A DNA stretch of 64,000 nt from Lichenibacterium ramalinae (GCF_004137085.1 NZ_QYBC01000016.1:94606-158605), one strand, 5' to 3'; counted from the first letter of the stretch, positions 9,720-18,528 are shown. Notes: generated from the letters alone by a model not told the origin. Translations and numbers: made by a program.

Positions 9720-10063
9720 GCCTGGATGCTTTCGGGGATCAGGATGGATTGGAGGCCGAGCAGCCGCAGGCTGTGGGCGAAGGGCTCGGAGGCGACCGGA
9801 ATGGTGAGGGCGGCGCCGTCGGCGGCCCAGGTGGCGGCGGCCGAGGCCAGGACCTGGGCACATTGCGCGCCCAGGTGGTGGACCGCGGAAGCGTCGAGGG
9901 CGAGGTCGGCGCCGCGCAACGCCAGCAGCGCGGCGCGCAACTGGCCGGCGGCGTTGAGGTCCAGCGCGGCGTCGAGCGCCAGCGCCTGGCGCGGGGGCGC
10001 GGCCGCCGCTGCGGCCTTGGCCCGAGGGGGCGATCTGCTGATCCGTTTCACCACGTCCCGCAT
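9716..10063 (-). CDS. STAS-domain protein at the head of the chemotaxis operon (CheS position)
   Basis: 115 residues from ATG 10063, with STAS-like secondary structure from about residue 28 on: an alternating beta/alpha pattern, LALDASAVHHLGAQCAQVL, and the closing LRLLGLQSILI. It holds the position of cheS (orf1) in the S. meliloti che operon, whose product strengthens CheA binding to CheY1. Whether this protein is a true CheS ortholog cannot be judged by eye. The start is uncertain: ATG 10063 has AGAGG directly against it, and in-frame GTG or TTG codons upstream (up to 10168) would add a low-complexity leader. It overlaps cheY1 by four bases. Confidence 0.68.
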   Translation of the reverse strand: MRDVVKRISRSPPRAKAAAAAAPPRQALALDAALDLNAAGQLRAALLALRGADLALDASAVHHLGAQCAQVLASAAATWAADGAALTIPVASEPFAHSLRLLGLQSILIPESIQA

Positions 10064-10186
10064 CCTCTTGAACACGCCGCCGCGGCCACAGGCCGGCGGG
10101 GAGGAGCGCGCGTCGACGACGCCGATCCTCACCTTGTGTCCAAGTCTAACGGTTCGGGATTGATGCAACCTTAAACAGCGGCGGCC

Positions 10187-10206
10187 CGCGCCACATCGGT
10201 GGCGCG
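10187..10206. terminator. Perfect 8-bp hairpin between purQ and the chemotaxis operon
   Basis: CGCGCCAC at 10187-10194 pairs with GTGGCGCG at 10199-10206 across an ATCG loop. It lies 50 bases past the purQ stop, where a terminator would separate purSQ from the che genes on the same strand. No clear run of T follows, so factor-independent termination is not certain. Confidence 0.4.
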
Positions 10207-10256
10207 ATTGTGTCGGCCGGGCGCCGGCTCCGGCCTGCCGGGCCGGGGCCCCGCCT

Positions 10257-10940
10257 TCAGCCCATCAGGCTGTCGAACAGGCCCTTGCCGTCCGTGCCGC
10301 CCGCCAGCGCCTCGATGGCGTTCTCGGGATGGGGCATCATGCCCAGCACGGTGAGCCGCTCCGAGAAGATGCCGGCGATGTGGTTGCGCGAGCCGTTGGG
10401 GCTGGCGGCATGGCCGGGGTCGCCCTCCGGCCCGCAATAGCGGAACGCCACCCGGCCCTCGCCCTCCAGGCGGGCGATGGTGTCGTCGTCGGCGGCGTAG
10501 TTGCCCTCGCCATGGGCGACCGGCACGGCGATGACCTGGCCGGCGGCATAGGCGCGCGTGAAGGGCGTATCGGCCCGCTCGACGCGCAGGTGCTGCAGGC
10601 GGCAGACGAAGTGGAGGTCGGCATTGCGCATCAGCACGCCCGGCAGCAGACCCGCCTCGCAGGCGACCTGGAAGCCGTTGCAGATGGCCAGCACCCGGCC
10701 GCCCCGGGCGGCATGGGCCCGCACCGCGTCCATGACGGGCGAACGCGCCGCGATGGCGCCGCAGCGCAGGTAGTCGCCATAGGAGAAGCCGCCCGGCAGG
10801 ACGGCGAGGTCGGTGCCCTCGGGCAGCCGCGTCTCGGTGTGCCACACGCTGGCGGGCTCGTGGCCGGAAGCGCGCTTCAGCGCACGGGCGACGTCGCGGT
10901 CTCGGTTGACGCCCGGGAAGACGACGACCGCCGCCTTCAC
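10257..10940 (-). CDS. purQ: Phosphoribosylformylglycinamidine synthase, glutaminase subunit PurQ
   Basis: Supplies ammonia from glutamine to PurL in the fourth step of purine synthesis. 227 residues, class I glutamine amidotransferase fold. Nucleophile C87 in AICNGFQ, with H204 and E206 in MMPHPENA. The [16 protein letters not shown] block is typical. Starts with GTG 10940, overlapping the purS stop by four bases (GTGA). purL is not in this window, so the complex must be completed by a gene elsewhere. Confidence 0.96.
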   Translation of the reverse strand: MKAAVVVFPGVNRDRDVARALKRASGHEPASVWHTETRLPEGTDLAVLPGGFSYGDYLRCGAIAARSPVMDAVRAHAARGGRVLAICNGFQVACEAGLLPGVLMRNADLHFVCRLQHLRVERADTPFTRAYAAGQVIAVPVAHGEGNYAADDDTIARLEGEGRVAFRYCGPEGDPGHAASPNGSRNHIAGIFSERLTVLGMMPHPENAIEALAGGTDGKGLFDSLMG

Positions 10941-11188
10941 GCCGGCTCTCCCGGGAAGGCGATGGCGTAATCCTCGATGACGGTGTTGGCGAGCAGCGCC
11001 TCGCAGACCCGGCGCAGTTCCGCTTCGGCGGCCGCCCGGTCGGTCGCCTTCAGGGCGACGTCGAAGACCTTGCCCTGCCGCACGCTCTCGACGGCGCCGT
11101 GCCCGAGCGCGTGCAGCGCCCCCTCGATGGCCTTGCCCTGCGGATCGAGGACGCCGGGTTTCAGGGTGACGGAGACGCGGGCCTGCAT
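10937..11188 (-). CDS. purS: Phosphoribosylformylglycinamidine synthase subunit PurS
   Basis: Small structural subunit that joins PurQ to PurL in bacteria with the three-part FGAM synthase. 83 residues, normal for PurS. The [23 protein letters not shown] start and the VFDVAL and [12 protein letters not shown] segments are diagnostic. ATG 11188; coupled to purQ through a four-base overlap. Confidence 0.95.
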   Translation of the reverse strand: MQARVSVTLKPGVLDPQGKAIEGALHALGHGAVESVRQGKVFDVALKATDRAAAEAELRRVCEALLANTVIEDYAIAFPGEPA

Positions 11189-11383
11189 GCGGGAGCTTCC
11201 GGGAGTCGTGACGACGGGTCGGGCGACGGATCGGGCGACGGACCTTCGCGAGGTCCGCCCTGGCCGACCGCTGCCCGAAGCTCTTAGACGCGCGGTCCCG
11301 CAGAGGCAACCGCGGGCGCTTTCCCGCCGGGGCCGAACCTGCGAAGAGGGGCGACGAGACCTGAGCGGACGAGAGGACCCGGA

Positions 11384-12043
11384 ATGCCCCCTGACCTGAT
11401 CGTGTTCGACTGCGACGGCGTGCTCGTCGACAGCGAGGTGCTGTCGATCGGCGGCGTCGTGTCGGTGCTGAACGAGGCGGGCGTGCCCGCCACCTACGCC
11501 ATGGTGGCGCGCTACTTCGGCATGAAGCAGGCCGACATCATGCTGAAGGTGGCGGAGGAGACCGGGCACGACGTGCCGCTCGAGGTTTCGGCCCGCATCT
11601 GGCCGGCGATCCGCGACCGGTTCGAGGCGGAGCTGAAGCCCATGCCGGGCCTGGCCGACTTCCTGCGCCGCCATCCCACCGTGCGGCGCTGCGTGGCCTC
11701 CTCGTCGGGGCCCGAGCGCATCCGCAACTCGCTGCGGCTGACCGGCCTGTCGGAATTCTTCGGCGAGGACATCTTCTCGTCGAGCCAGGTGGCGCGGGGC
11801 AAGCCCGAGCCGGACCTGTTCCTGTTCGCCGCCGCCAGCATGGGCGTCGACCCGGCGCGCTGCGTCGTCATCGAGGATTCCCGCTTCGGCGTCCTCGGGG
11901 CCGTCGCGGCCGGCATGACGCCGATCGGATTCACGGGCGGCAGCCACATCGAGCCCGAGCACGAGCGGGCGCTCGCCGAAGCCGGCGCCCTCTACGTCGA
12001 GGGCAGCTTTCCCGCCATCGAGGCGCGGCTGTTCCCGGGCTGA
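11384..12043 (+). CDS. HAD-superfamily phosphatase (beta-phosphoglucomutase/phosphoglycolate phosphatase-like)
   Basis: 219 residues. Motif [10 protein letters not shown] carries the nucleophile D9 and general acid D11. A helical cap follows, then motif II VASSSGP, motif III Lys in RGKPEPDLF and motif [11 protein letters not shown]. Subfamily IA enzymes of this type dephosphorylate sugar phosphates or phosphoglycolate. The sequence does not decide the substrate. It stands alone, divergent from purS across a 195-base gap. Confidence 0.88.
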   Translation: MPPDLIVFDCDGVLVDSEVLSIGGVVSVLNEAGVPATYAMVARYFGMKQADIMLKVAEETGHDVPLEVSARIWPAIRDRFEAELKPMPGLADFLRRHPTVRRCVASSSGPERIRNSLRLTGLSEFFGEDIFSSSQVARGKPEPDLFLFAAASMGVDPARCVVIEDSRFGVLGAVAAGMTPIGFTGGSHIEPEHERALAEAGALYVEGSFPAIEARLFPG

Positions 12044-12129
12044 CGGCGGGCGGTTGACGGCGCCCGCCCGGGGGTCTCTGCTGGGCGGAACGGCGGGCCG
12101 GCGGGCGCGCCGCGTCACCGGAGGCGGCC

Positions 12130-12864
12130 ATGCGGCGGACGGGTGCGGTTATGCTGCTGATCGGCCTCGCCGCCACGCCGGCCTGGCCGGCCGACCCGCC
12201 TGCCGGCCCCCGCACGGAGGCGCCGAGCGTGGACCTGCTGCTGGTGTTGGCGGCGGACGTGTCGCGCTCCATCACCGACGAGAAATACGAGCTGCAGCGC
12301 AAGGGCTACGCGGCCGCCATGTCGGACCCCGAGGTGCTGCGCGCCATCGCGTCCGGCCCCCACCGTCGCATCGCCGTGGCCTTCGTGGAATGGGCCGGCG
12401 CGTCCTCGCAGCGGCTCGTCATCCCGTGGACGGCCATCGGCGACGGCGAGGAGGCCCGGGCCTTCGGGGCGGCGGTGGCGGCGGCCCCGCGCTCCTTCGC
12501 GGACCGGACCGCCATCGGCGCCGCGCTCGCCTTCTCGGCCGCGCTCTTCCCCGCCGCGCCCTTCGCCGCCGAGCGGCGCATCATCGACGTGTCGGGCGAC
12601 GGCGACAGCAACGGCGGCCCCGACATCCAGGCGGCGCGCGACGACGCCCTGGCGCGGGGCGTCACCGCCATCAACGGCATCGTCATCCTCAGCGACAGCA
12701 CGGGGCCGGCCTATCTCGTGGCCCACACCCATCCGCCCGGCGGGCTCCAGGGCTACTACCGGCAGAACGTCGCCGGGGGGCCGAACAGCTTCGTGGCGGT
12801 GGCGGAGGATTTCGACAGCTTCGGCCGCGCCCTGGTGCGCAAGCTGATCCAGGAGATCTCGTGA
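12130..12864 (+). CDS. DUF1194 family protein, von Willebrand A-like, exported
   Basis: 244 residues. Residues 1-20 form a signal peptide (MRRTGAVMLLIGLAATPAWP). The body has a VWA-like fold with LAADVSRSI (metal-site-like D-x-S-x-S), RRIIDVSGDGDSNGG and the long EDFDSFGRALVRKLIQEIS end, all features of the DUF1194 family common in Hyphomicrobiales. It is probably periplasmic. The function of the family is unknown; metal-dependent protein binding is inferred from the VWA pattern. Confidence 0.8.
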   Translation: MRRTGAVMLLIGLAATPAWPADPPAGPRTEAPSVDLLLVLAADVSRSITDEKYELQRKGYAAAMSDPEVLRAIASGPHRRIAVAFVEWAGASSQRLVIPWTAIGDGEEARAFGAAVAAAPRSFADRTAIGAALAFSAALFPAAPFAAERRIIDVSGDGDSNGGPDIQAARDDALARGVTAINGIVILSDSTGPAYLVAHTHPPGGLQGYYRQNVAGGPNSFVAVAEDFDSFGRALVRKLIQEIS

Positions 12865-12883
12865 GCGCCGGGCGCCGGCGCCG

Positions 12884-13288
12884 TCAGGCCTCGGGCACCG
12901 GCCGTGGGCGGCCCTCGTCGTCGATGGCCACGAAGGTGAAGGTGGCGGCCGTGACCTTGTCGCGCGCCCGGGTGCGGAAGCGTCGTGCCCAGGCCTCGAC
13001 GCCGATCCGCATGGAGGTCCGCCCGACGCGCTCGAGCCGCGCATAGACGCAGAGCACGTCGCCGACCTTGACGGGACGGATGAACGTCATGCCGTCGACC
13101 GCCACCGTGACGGCGCGCCCGCGGCCGCGGTCCACCGCCGCGATGCCGCCGGCGATGTCCATCTGCGACATGACCCAGCCCCCGAAGATGTCGCCGTTGG
13201 CATTGGTGTCGGCCGGCATGGCGACGGTCCGCACCATCAGCTCGCCCTGCGGCTGGCCTTCTCCCTCGCCCATCGCGCCCGCCCCCAT
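12884..13288 (-). CDS. YciA-like acyl-CoA thioesterase (hotdog fold)
   Basis: 134 residues with the hotdog-thioesterase signature NANGDIFGGWVMSQMD (about 29-44), followed by DGMTFIRPVKVGDVL (66-80). YciA-type enzymes hydrolyse short- and medium-chain acyl-CoAs. ATG 13288 overlaps the stop codon of the nitrile hydratase alpha gene by one base (TGATG); an internal ATG at 13273 is also possible. Grouping with nitrile hydratase genes may be incidental or may serve the acid that results from nitrile breakdown via CoA. Confidence 0.85.
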   Translation of the reverse strand: MGAGAMGEGEGQPQGELMVRTVAMPADTNANGDIFGGWVMSQMDIAGGIAAVDRGRGRAVTVAVDGMTFIRPVKVGDVLCVYARLERVGRTSMRIGVEAWARRFRTRARDKVTAATFTFVAIDDEGRPRPVPEA

Positions 13289-13893
13289 CAGACCCGCTCC
13301 CGGGCCGTCGGCACGGTGGTGCCGACGAGGTCGCCGGCATCGAGGAGCGCCGCCAGGCGCTCGGCGCTCCACCCCTGCGTGCCGGCCGGGCGCAGCGGCA
13401 GCACCATCCAGCGGTAATCGGCGGTGGAATCCACGACGCGCACGCGCTGGCCCGCCGGCAGCTGCGTGCCGAACTCCGCCAGCAGCCCGAGGGGATCGCG
13501 GACCGCCCGGGCGCGATAGGCGGCGGACTTGAACCAGAAGGGCGGGTAGCCCAGCACCGCCCGCGGGTAGCACGAGCACAGCGTGCAGACCACGAGGTGG
13601 TGGAGCGCCGGGGTGTTCTCCAGCACGCCGAGCGGCGGCAGGCCGCGCATGGCGATGCCGAGGCTTTCGGCCGCCGCGGTGCCGTCGGCCAGCATCAGGG
13701 CGCGGAAGGCGGGGTCGCACCAGGCCTGGGCCACCATGGCGGCGCCGAGCCGCGGCGACGCCCGCTCCGTCGCGGCGATGCGCTCGGCGATTTCGCCCGG
13801 CGTGGCGATGTCCTTCTCGGCCAGCAGGTGGCGCAGCGCGGCCAGCAGCCGCCCGCCCTCGGCGTCGACGAGGCCGGCGGGATCGTGGTTCAT
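13288..13893 (-). CDS. Nitrile hydratase alpha subunit / thiocyanate hydrolase gamma-type, cobalt class
   Basis: Metal-bearing subunit of the nitrile hydratase superfamily. 201 residues. The claw motif C103-T-L-C106-S-C108 sits in VVCTLCSCYP. Threonine at the second position marks the Co(III) class rather than iron. PPFWFKSAAYRARAVRDP and the RPAGTQGWS end are typical. ATG 13893 (MNHDPAGL) overlaps the stop of the next gene by four bases and is preferred over ATG 13911. Because the beta subunit is split over two genes, thiocyanate or another small nitrile could be the substrate. Sequence alone does not decide this. Confidence 0.88.
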   Translation of the reverse strand: MNHDPAGLVDAEGGRLLAALRHLLAEKDIATPGEIAERIAATERASPRLGAAMVAQAWCDPAFRALMLADGTAAAESLGIAMRGLPPLGVLENTPALHHLVVCTLCSCYPRAVLGYPPFWFKSAAYRARAVRDPLGLLAEFGTQLPAGQRVRVVDSTADYRWMVLPLRPAGTQGWSAERLAALLDAGDLVGTTVPTARERV

Positions 13894-14180
13894 GCGCGGG
13901 GCTCCAGCCAATGTTCGAAGACCTCGACCACGAGGTCGCCGTCCCGCGCGGCATCGGGCCAGAGGGTGCCGGGGTCGAAGGCGACGTGGTAGAGCGGCAC
14001 GGCGGCGGCGGGGCGGCCGAAGGCGAGGTCTTCCGGGTTGGGGAAGGCGCCGAGGCTGCGCAGGACGCGCCCCGGCCGGCCGCGGAGGTAGTGCGGCGTG
14101 CGCAGATGCACGGGCCCCTGCCGTTCCGGCCAGGCGTCGCGCACCCGCACGGCGGCGCCGGGCTGGAAGCGGCCGCTCAC
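13890..14180 (-). CDS. Nitrile hydratase beta subunit, C-terminal (SH3-like) half as a separate protein
   Basis: 96 residues corresponding to the SH3-like C-terminal domain of nitrile hydratase beta: FQPGAAVRVRDAWPERQGPVHLRTPHYLRGRPG, then the LYHVAF and DLVVEVFEHWLEP ending. Starts with GTG 14180, overlapping the preceding gene's stop by four bases (GTGA). In ordinary nitrile hydratase this domain is fused to the helical part encoded by the next gene upstream. The separate form matches the alpha subunit of thiocyanate hydrolase and some three-subunit nitrile hydratases. Confidence 0.82.
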   Translation of the reverse strand: MSGRFQPGAAVRVRDAWPERQGPVHLRTPHYLRGRPGRVLRSLGAFPNPEDLAFGRPAAAVPLYHVAFDPGTLWPDAARDGDLVVEVFEHWLEPRA

Positions 14181-14488
14181 CCGCCCTGCTCCAGCGCCGC
14201 CCGCAGCTCGTCCGGCGTGACGGTGCCCTGGCGCAGCAGGTGATCGGCGATGGCCCGGATCCAGCGCTCGTAATAGCTCAGGCGGTGGTAGTCCGCCTCG
14301 GGGATGGCCTCGATGCACCGGCGCAGTTCGTCGACCGACATGACGCGCTTCTGGCCGAGGATCTGGCGCAGGGCATCGACCTCGCGGTCGAAGTCCGACA
14401 GGGCATGGGGCTCGGTGTCGACCTCGCGGCACATGAACGCCGGGACGCCGCCGATATCGTGGTGCTGGCGGGGATGATCCTGATCCAT
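14177..14488 (-). CDS. Nitrile hydratase beta subunit, N-terminal half / accessory protein
   Basis: 103 residues. The N-terminus has the HDIGGVPAF segment expected at the start of nitrile hydratase beta. Helices carry LSYYERWIRAIADHLLRQGTVTPDEL, which matches the beta-subunit helical domain (YYERW...G..T..EL). It is the first gene of the three-gene operon (N-half, C-half, alpha). Proteins of this size are sometimes annotated as nitrile hydratase activator. Structural subunit or metallochaperone cannot be separated by eye. Confidence 0.75.
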   Translation of the reverse strand: MDQDHPRQHHDIGGVPAFMCREVDTEPHALSDFDREVDALRQILGQKRVMSVDELRRCIEAIPEADYHRLSYYERWIRAIADHLLRQGTVTPDELRAALEQGG

Positions 14489-14571
14489 CCCCCCACCCTA
14501 CCACGTCGCCCCGCCGGGGCCAGCCCGCCGCGCCGCGGCCGCACCACGGCAGCGCGCCACCAGGGTTTCGC

Positions 14572-14599
14572 TTGCCAAGCCGCCCCGATCTGTTATTCC
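14572..14599 (+). promoter_or_regulatory. Probable tRNA-Thr promoter
   Basis: TTGCCA at 14572-14577 and TATTCC at 14594-14599 are 16 bases apart, a reasonable sigma-70-type pair. Transcription would start about 30 bases before the mature tRNA. Confidence 0.4.
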
Positions 14600-14635
14600 T
14601 CCCTCCATCCACGGCACATTCCGCCCTGGACCGGC

Positions 14636-14711
14636 GCCGCAATAGCTCAGCTGGTAGAGCACCTCATTCGTAATGAGGGGGTCGGGGGTTCGAATCCCTC
14701 TTGCGGCACCA
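14636..14711 (+). tRNA. tRNA-Thr(CGU)
   Basis: 76 bases including an encoded CCA end. The acceptor arms GCCGCAA and TTGCGGC pair perfectly, with discriminator A. The anticodon stem CCTCA/TGAGG encloses the seven-base loop TTCGTAA with anticodon CGT, reading ACG. The T arm contains GGTTCGAATCC. The gene marks the start of a stretch rich in accessory genes. Confidence 0.97.
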
Positions 14712-14987
14712 ATGACTTAGCTCCTTGTTGCTTTCCAGAAATCGCGATTGGGAAGCACATGGGAAGCGACGTAGATCCATTGGCTTCGCGTCATCGTGCC
14801 GCTTGGTGCCCTGCCAGCTCTGCGGCGTAAACTCCGGGCTGGTCATTGAGCCGACGCTCCATCTACGACGATGTCGCCTGCGAGGTGACTTTGCGCGCCA
14901 GCTTAGCTGTCCACGGCGCCACCCGGGAAGGCCTTTGTCCCGGTTCCGCCGTGGGATCGGTCTCCAGGGCTTCGTCAACCCCGGCGA
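14712..14987. other. Gene-free stretch after tRNA-Thr
   Basis: 276 bases between the tRNA and the end of the M24 peptidase gene. I see no convincing ORF, integrase fragment or copy of the tRNA 3' end here. Confidence 0.5.
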
Positions 14988-16220
14988 TCACCTCCTTCGA
15001 CAGCCCCGACCGCTTGCCGGCGTCTCGGCCGACATCAGCGTGAGAAGCGGTCTCGAGGCGAGTCGGCCGTCGGCCGTCGGCCGCGGCTCGAAAGCTGCCG
15101 AAGCGGGTTGCGTCAACCATTGTGCTCCTGTTTCGGTGATCACGATGTGATCTTCCAGCCTGATCCCGAAGCGTTGCGGCACGACGATCATCGGTTCGAC
15201 GGAGAAGCACATGCCGGGAGCGAGAGGCAGGCCGTTGCCGCGAACGATGTAAGGCGCCTCGTGACATTCGAGACCGAGGCCATGGCCCGTCCGGTGGGGC
15301 AGGCCGGGCAATCGGTAGTCCGGCCCGAGACCGTGAAAGGCCAGCACGTCGCGCGCGGCCTCGTCCAGAGCGGCGCAGGACACGCCGGGGCGCGCCGCCG
15401 CCTTGACCGCGTCCTGCGCCTCGCGCTCGATCGCCCAGATCCGCCCGATTTCGGCACTCGGCACCTCGAGCGTGTAGGTCCGGGTCAGGTCGGAATGGTA
15501 GCCGTCGAAGCGGCAGCCCGTGTCGACCAGGATGGGATCACCGGGTCCGAGGACCTGATCGCCGTCGGCACCATGTGGCAGCGCCGTCGCGGTGCCAAAG
15601 GACACGATCGCGAATGTCGAGCCGTCATCGGCCCCGAACCTGCGATGCTCCGCGTCGATGAGGGCAATCACCTCCGAGGCTCTGATCCCCGGCCGCATCG
15701 CGGCGCGCGCCGCATCCTGCACCTGCAGCGTCACCGCCATGGCGTGCCGGATCAAGGCAATCTCCGCGGCCGATTTCCGGAGGCGCAGCATCGCCACGAG
15801 GGGCCCCCCGTCCCTGAGACGCTCGGCCCCTAGGACCCGGGCTAGGCCATGATAGGCGAACAACGGCAGCTTCTCGTCGAGCGCCAACGGCCCAGGGCCC
15901 ATGAGGCGTGCCACGAGGTCGGCAGGATCTTCCTCTTCCTCCCACACGGCGACCTCGCCTTCGAGATGCGGCAGGGTCGCGACCCGCGACGCTTCGAAGC
16001 CGGGGACGACGTAGATGAGCCTGTCCCGCGTCACCAGCGCGCCGCACAATCTCTCGCTCGGGTGCCACACGAGGCCCGTGACGTAACGCAGGTTCACCGT
16101 GGAACCGAGGAGCAGGCCAGCCACGCCTCCCGCATCCATGGCCGCACGCAGCCGAACCAGCCGGGCACGGCGTTCATCGTCGGTGATCGTCGGGACGGGT
16201 TGCGGCGCGAGGGATTCCAT
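14988..16220 (-). CDS. M24-family Xaa-Pro aminopeptidase/dipeptidase
   Basis: Two-metal peptidase cleaving bonds next to proline. 410 residues: creatinase-type N-terminal domain (about 15-145), then the pita-bread domain. All five metal ligands are present: D233 and D244 (LVDTGC...GYHSDLTRTY), H313 (HRTGHGLGLE), E342 (CFSVEPM) and E356 (IRLEDH). No signal peptide, so cytoplasmic. Last gene of the peptide-transport operon, 24 bases after the S33 hydrolase gene. The C-terminus runs about 40 residues past the catalytic domain. Confidence 0.9.
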   Translation of the reverse strand: MESLAPQPVPTITDDERRARLVRLRAAMDAGGVAGLLLGSTVNLRYVTGLVWHPSERLCGALVTRDRLIYVVPGFEASRVATLPHLEGEVAVWEEEEDPADLVARLMGPGPLALDEKLPLFAYHGLARVLGAERLRDGGPLVAMLRLRKSAAEIALIRHAMAVTLQVQDAARAAMRPGIRASEVIALIDAEHRRFGADDGSTFAIVSFGTATALPHGADGDQVLGPGDPILVDTGCRFDGYHSDLTRTYTLEVPSAEIGRIWAIEREAQDAVKAAARPGVSCAALDEAARDVLAFHGLGPDYRLPGLPHRTGHGLGLECHEAPYIVRGNGLPLAPGMCFSVEPMIVVPQRFGIRLEDHIVITETGAQWLTQPASAAFEPRPTADGRLASRPLLTLMSAETPASGRGCRRR

Positions 16221-16244
16221 CGGCTCATCGGTTCTGGAGGGAAA

Positions 16245-17552
16245 TCAGGCGGCGAGCGGGCCACCGCGGTCGCGCACCATGTCGCGCAGGCGCGCGAAGA
16301 CGGCCGGCGACGCGCGAAGGCCGTCGTGCTCGTATTCGTTGGTGACCCATACCTCGGCGTTGCCGAGATGCTCCGCAGTGTCCATCGACAGCTCGGCATC
16401 GACGTAAAGGTCGTCGAAGTAAACGGCGGCGGCGAGCGGCACGGCATTCGCGGCCAGCCGCCCGGGATCGACGAGCGCCCCGTAGCGCGGCCGCGCCGCC
16501 AGCGCTCCTGCGGCGGCCGCGAACGGTCGTAGCGAGCGGATGTCCTGAAACATCCAGGGATAGATCATCTCGCCCGGAAACAGGAGCGGTCGGTGCTGCG
16601 GGGCGAAGTCCGGATGGGCGGCGAGTTCGCGCTCGGCGGCCCAGCCTGTTGCGCCTTCGCCCTGCCCGTAGATGCTTTCCTGAAGCACGGCGTAGAGCGG
16701 ATTGCCGTCGTAGGAGGTCAGGGCGGCGACACGCGACAGGAAATGGTCGGACAGCCGCGTTTCCGCCGCGTCCGAGAAGGCTTCGTCGAACAGCCAGTGG
16801 ACGTTCTCGAACCCCGGCGCCATGCCGAAGTCGATGCCCACGATCTGCAGCCTACGGACCGTGAGGGCATCGCCGTCGGGCAAGCGGATGTTTCGCGCGG
16901 CGAGGAGGTCGGCGACCCGGCCGATGCGAGCGCGGTCGTCGGGATAGCGCTCGTAGAAACGCTCCGTCTTCCGGCGAGCCCGGGGAAAGGTGCGACGGTA
17001 GACATCGGCGGCCGTGGCCCTCAGCCCCGGCAGGCCGCCCGTGACGTAGCAGGCCGACAAGCCTTCGGGAGCGAAGGACAGGTAGGTCATCGTCACGAAG
17101 CCGCCGTAGCTCTGCCCGAGCGTCTCCCAGCGGGTGCCGCCGAAGACCGTGGTGCGAAGGTATTCGGCATCGCGGACGATGCTGTCGGCACGGAACAGGC
17201 AGAGGTGGTCGGCCGCCCTTTCGGGATCGGCGAAGGCAGCCATGTGTCGCGCCTCGATGCGGCTCGAGCGCCCCGTGCCGCGTTGATCGAGCAGGATCAC
17301 CCGGTGGGTCGCGAGGGCTTCCTTCAGCCAAGGCGGACCGCCGGCCGCCGGCCGCGGCGACGTTCCGCCGGGTCCCCCTTGCAGGAACAACAGCTTCGGC
17401 AGGGAGGCATCGCGGTCGCGTTCCGGGTTGACCACCTCGCGTGCGAACACGTCCAACGTTCGGCCGTCGTCCGGCCGGCTCCAGTCGAGCGGAACCGTGA
17501 CGCGGTGGTCGCGCACCCGCATGCCGGGAATCACATATTCGGAAAGGATCAT
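16245..17552 (-). CDS. S33-family alpha/beta hydrolase, prolyl aminopeptidase-like
   Basis: 435 residues. The LFLQGGPGG oxyanion segment (56-63), DQRGTGRS (89-96) and nucleophile S148 in GQSYGG are the hallmark of proline iminopeptidases. The C-terminal catalytic His is probably in NEYEHDGLR. No signal peptide. It would release N-terminal proline from imported peptides. Start ATG 17552; gene lies 22 bases downstream of the permease gene and 24 bases upstream of the M24 peptidase, in one operon. Confidence 0.87.
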   Translation of the reverse strand: MILSEYVIPGMRVRDHRVTVPLDWSRPDDGRTLDVFAREVVNPERDRDASLPKLLFLQGGPGGTSPRPAAGGPPWLKEALATHRVILLDQRGTGRSSRIEARHMAAFADPERAADHLCLFRADSIVRDAEYLRTTVFGGTRWETLGQSYGGFVTMTYLSFAPEGLSACYVTGGLPGLRATAADVYRRTFPRARRKTERFYERYPDDRARIGRVADLLAARNIRLPDGDALTVRRLQIVGIDFGMAPGFENVHWLFDEAFSDAAETRLSDHFLSRVAALTSYDGNPLYAVLQESIYGQGEGATGWAAERELAAHPDFAPQHRPLLFPGEMIYPWMFQDIRSLRPFAAAAGALAARPRYGALVDPGRLAANAVPLAAAVYFDDLYVDAELSMDTAEHLGNAEVWVTNEYEHDGLRASPAVFARLRDMVRDRGGPLAA

Positions 17553-17574
17553 CGCAGCGTCCTCGTCTGAAGCC

Positions 17575-18528
17575 TCAGCGTAAGCGAGGATCGAGCACCA
17601 CGTAGAGCAGGTCGACCGCGATATTGGCGATGACGATGAAGAGGCCGCCCAGCAGCACCACGCCGATGATGATGGGCCGATCCTGGTTCTTGACCGCCTG
17701 CACCGCAAGGGCGCCGACGCCCTGCAGGCCGTAGACCTGCTCGATCACGATGGCGCCCCCGAGAAGGAGGGCGATGTCGGCGCCGAGCTGCGTGACGAGC
17801 GGCGTCAAGGTCGCGCGCAAGGCGTGCCGGTAGACGACCACCCGTTCGGACAGACCCTTGGCGCGGGCCGTGCGGATGTAGTCCTCCCCGAGCACCTGGA
17901 GGAGCTGGCCGCGCGTCAGGCGCGCGTAGATGGCGGCGGTGACCAGGACAAGGGTCGTCCAGGGAAGGACGAGATGCCAAGCCCAGACGAGGGGATCGGC
18001 GAGCAGCGGCTTGTAGCCGCCTGGCGGGAAAAGGGTGAAGCCGGCCTGCCGGGGCAGGAAGTAGAACAGGTAGAGCGACATCATGCCGAGCACGAAGGTC
18101 GGGAAGCTCAGGCCGATGAGGATGAAGGATTGCCCGATCCGGTCCCGGAGGCCGCCGACGTGACATGCGGACATGACGCCGATCGGGATGCCGATGGCGA
18201 GCCAGAGGAGAGTGCCGCCCACGACGAGCGACACGGTGGCCGGGATGCGGTTCAGGATGAGCGACGCCACCGGCTGCTGGTTGCGATAGGAGAAGCCGAG
18301 GTCGCCCGTGGCGGCACGGGAGAGGAAGCTCGCATATTGAACCAGGATGGGGCGATCAAGGCCGAGGTTGCTCCGGATCTGGATCAGTTGCGCTTCCGTG
18401 GCCTTGTCGCCGGCCACCATGCGGGCCGGGTCTCCCGGGGCTACGAAGAAGAGGAGGAACACGAAGGCGCTCAGGCAGAAGAGAACCAGCGCGGCGAAGC
18501 CGAGACGGCCGGCGAGGAAGCGGATCAT
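17575..18528 (-). CDS. Peptide ABC transporter permease, DppB type
   Basis: 317-residue inner-membrane protein with about six transmembrane segments. The N-terminal LAGRLGFAALVLFCLSAFVF helix and VAPGDPAR loop are typical of DppB/OppB. The EDYIRTARAKGLSERVVVYRHALR cytoplasmic loop is the ATPase-contact EAA motif. ATG 18528 overlaps the stop of the DppC-type gene by four bases. Confidence 0.93.
   Translation of the reverse strand: MIRFLAGRLGFAALVLFCLSAFVFLLFFVAPGDPARMVAGDKATEAQLIQIRSNLGLDRPILVQYASFLSRAATGDLGFSYRNQQPVASLILNRIPATVSLVVGGTLLWLAIGIPIGVMSACHVGGLRDRIGQSFILIGLSFPTFVLGMMSLYLFYFLPRQAGFTLFPPGGYKPLLADPLVWAWHLVLPWTTLVLVTAAIYARLTRGQLLQVLGEDYIRTARAKGLSERVVVYRHALRATLTPLVTQLGADIALLLGGAIVIEQVYGLQGVGALAVQAVKNQDRPIIIGVVLLGGLFIVIANIAVDLLYVVLDPRLR

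Noticed and set aside
14664..14978. Minus-strand frame overlapping tRNA-Thr
   Set aside because: Runs through the tRNA gene; ends in the RDSNPRPPHYE string commonly produced when tRNA genes are translated.
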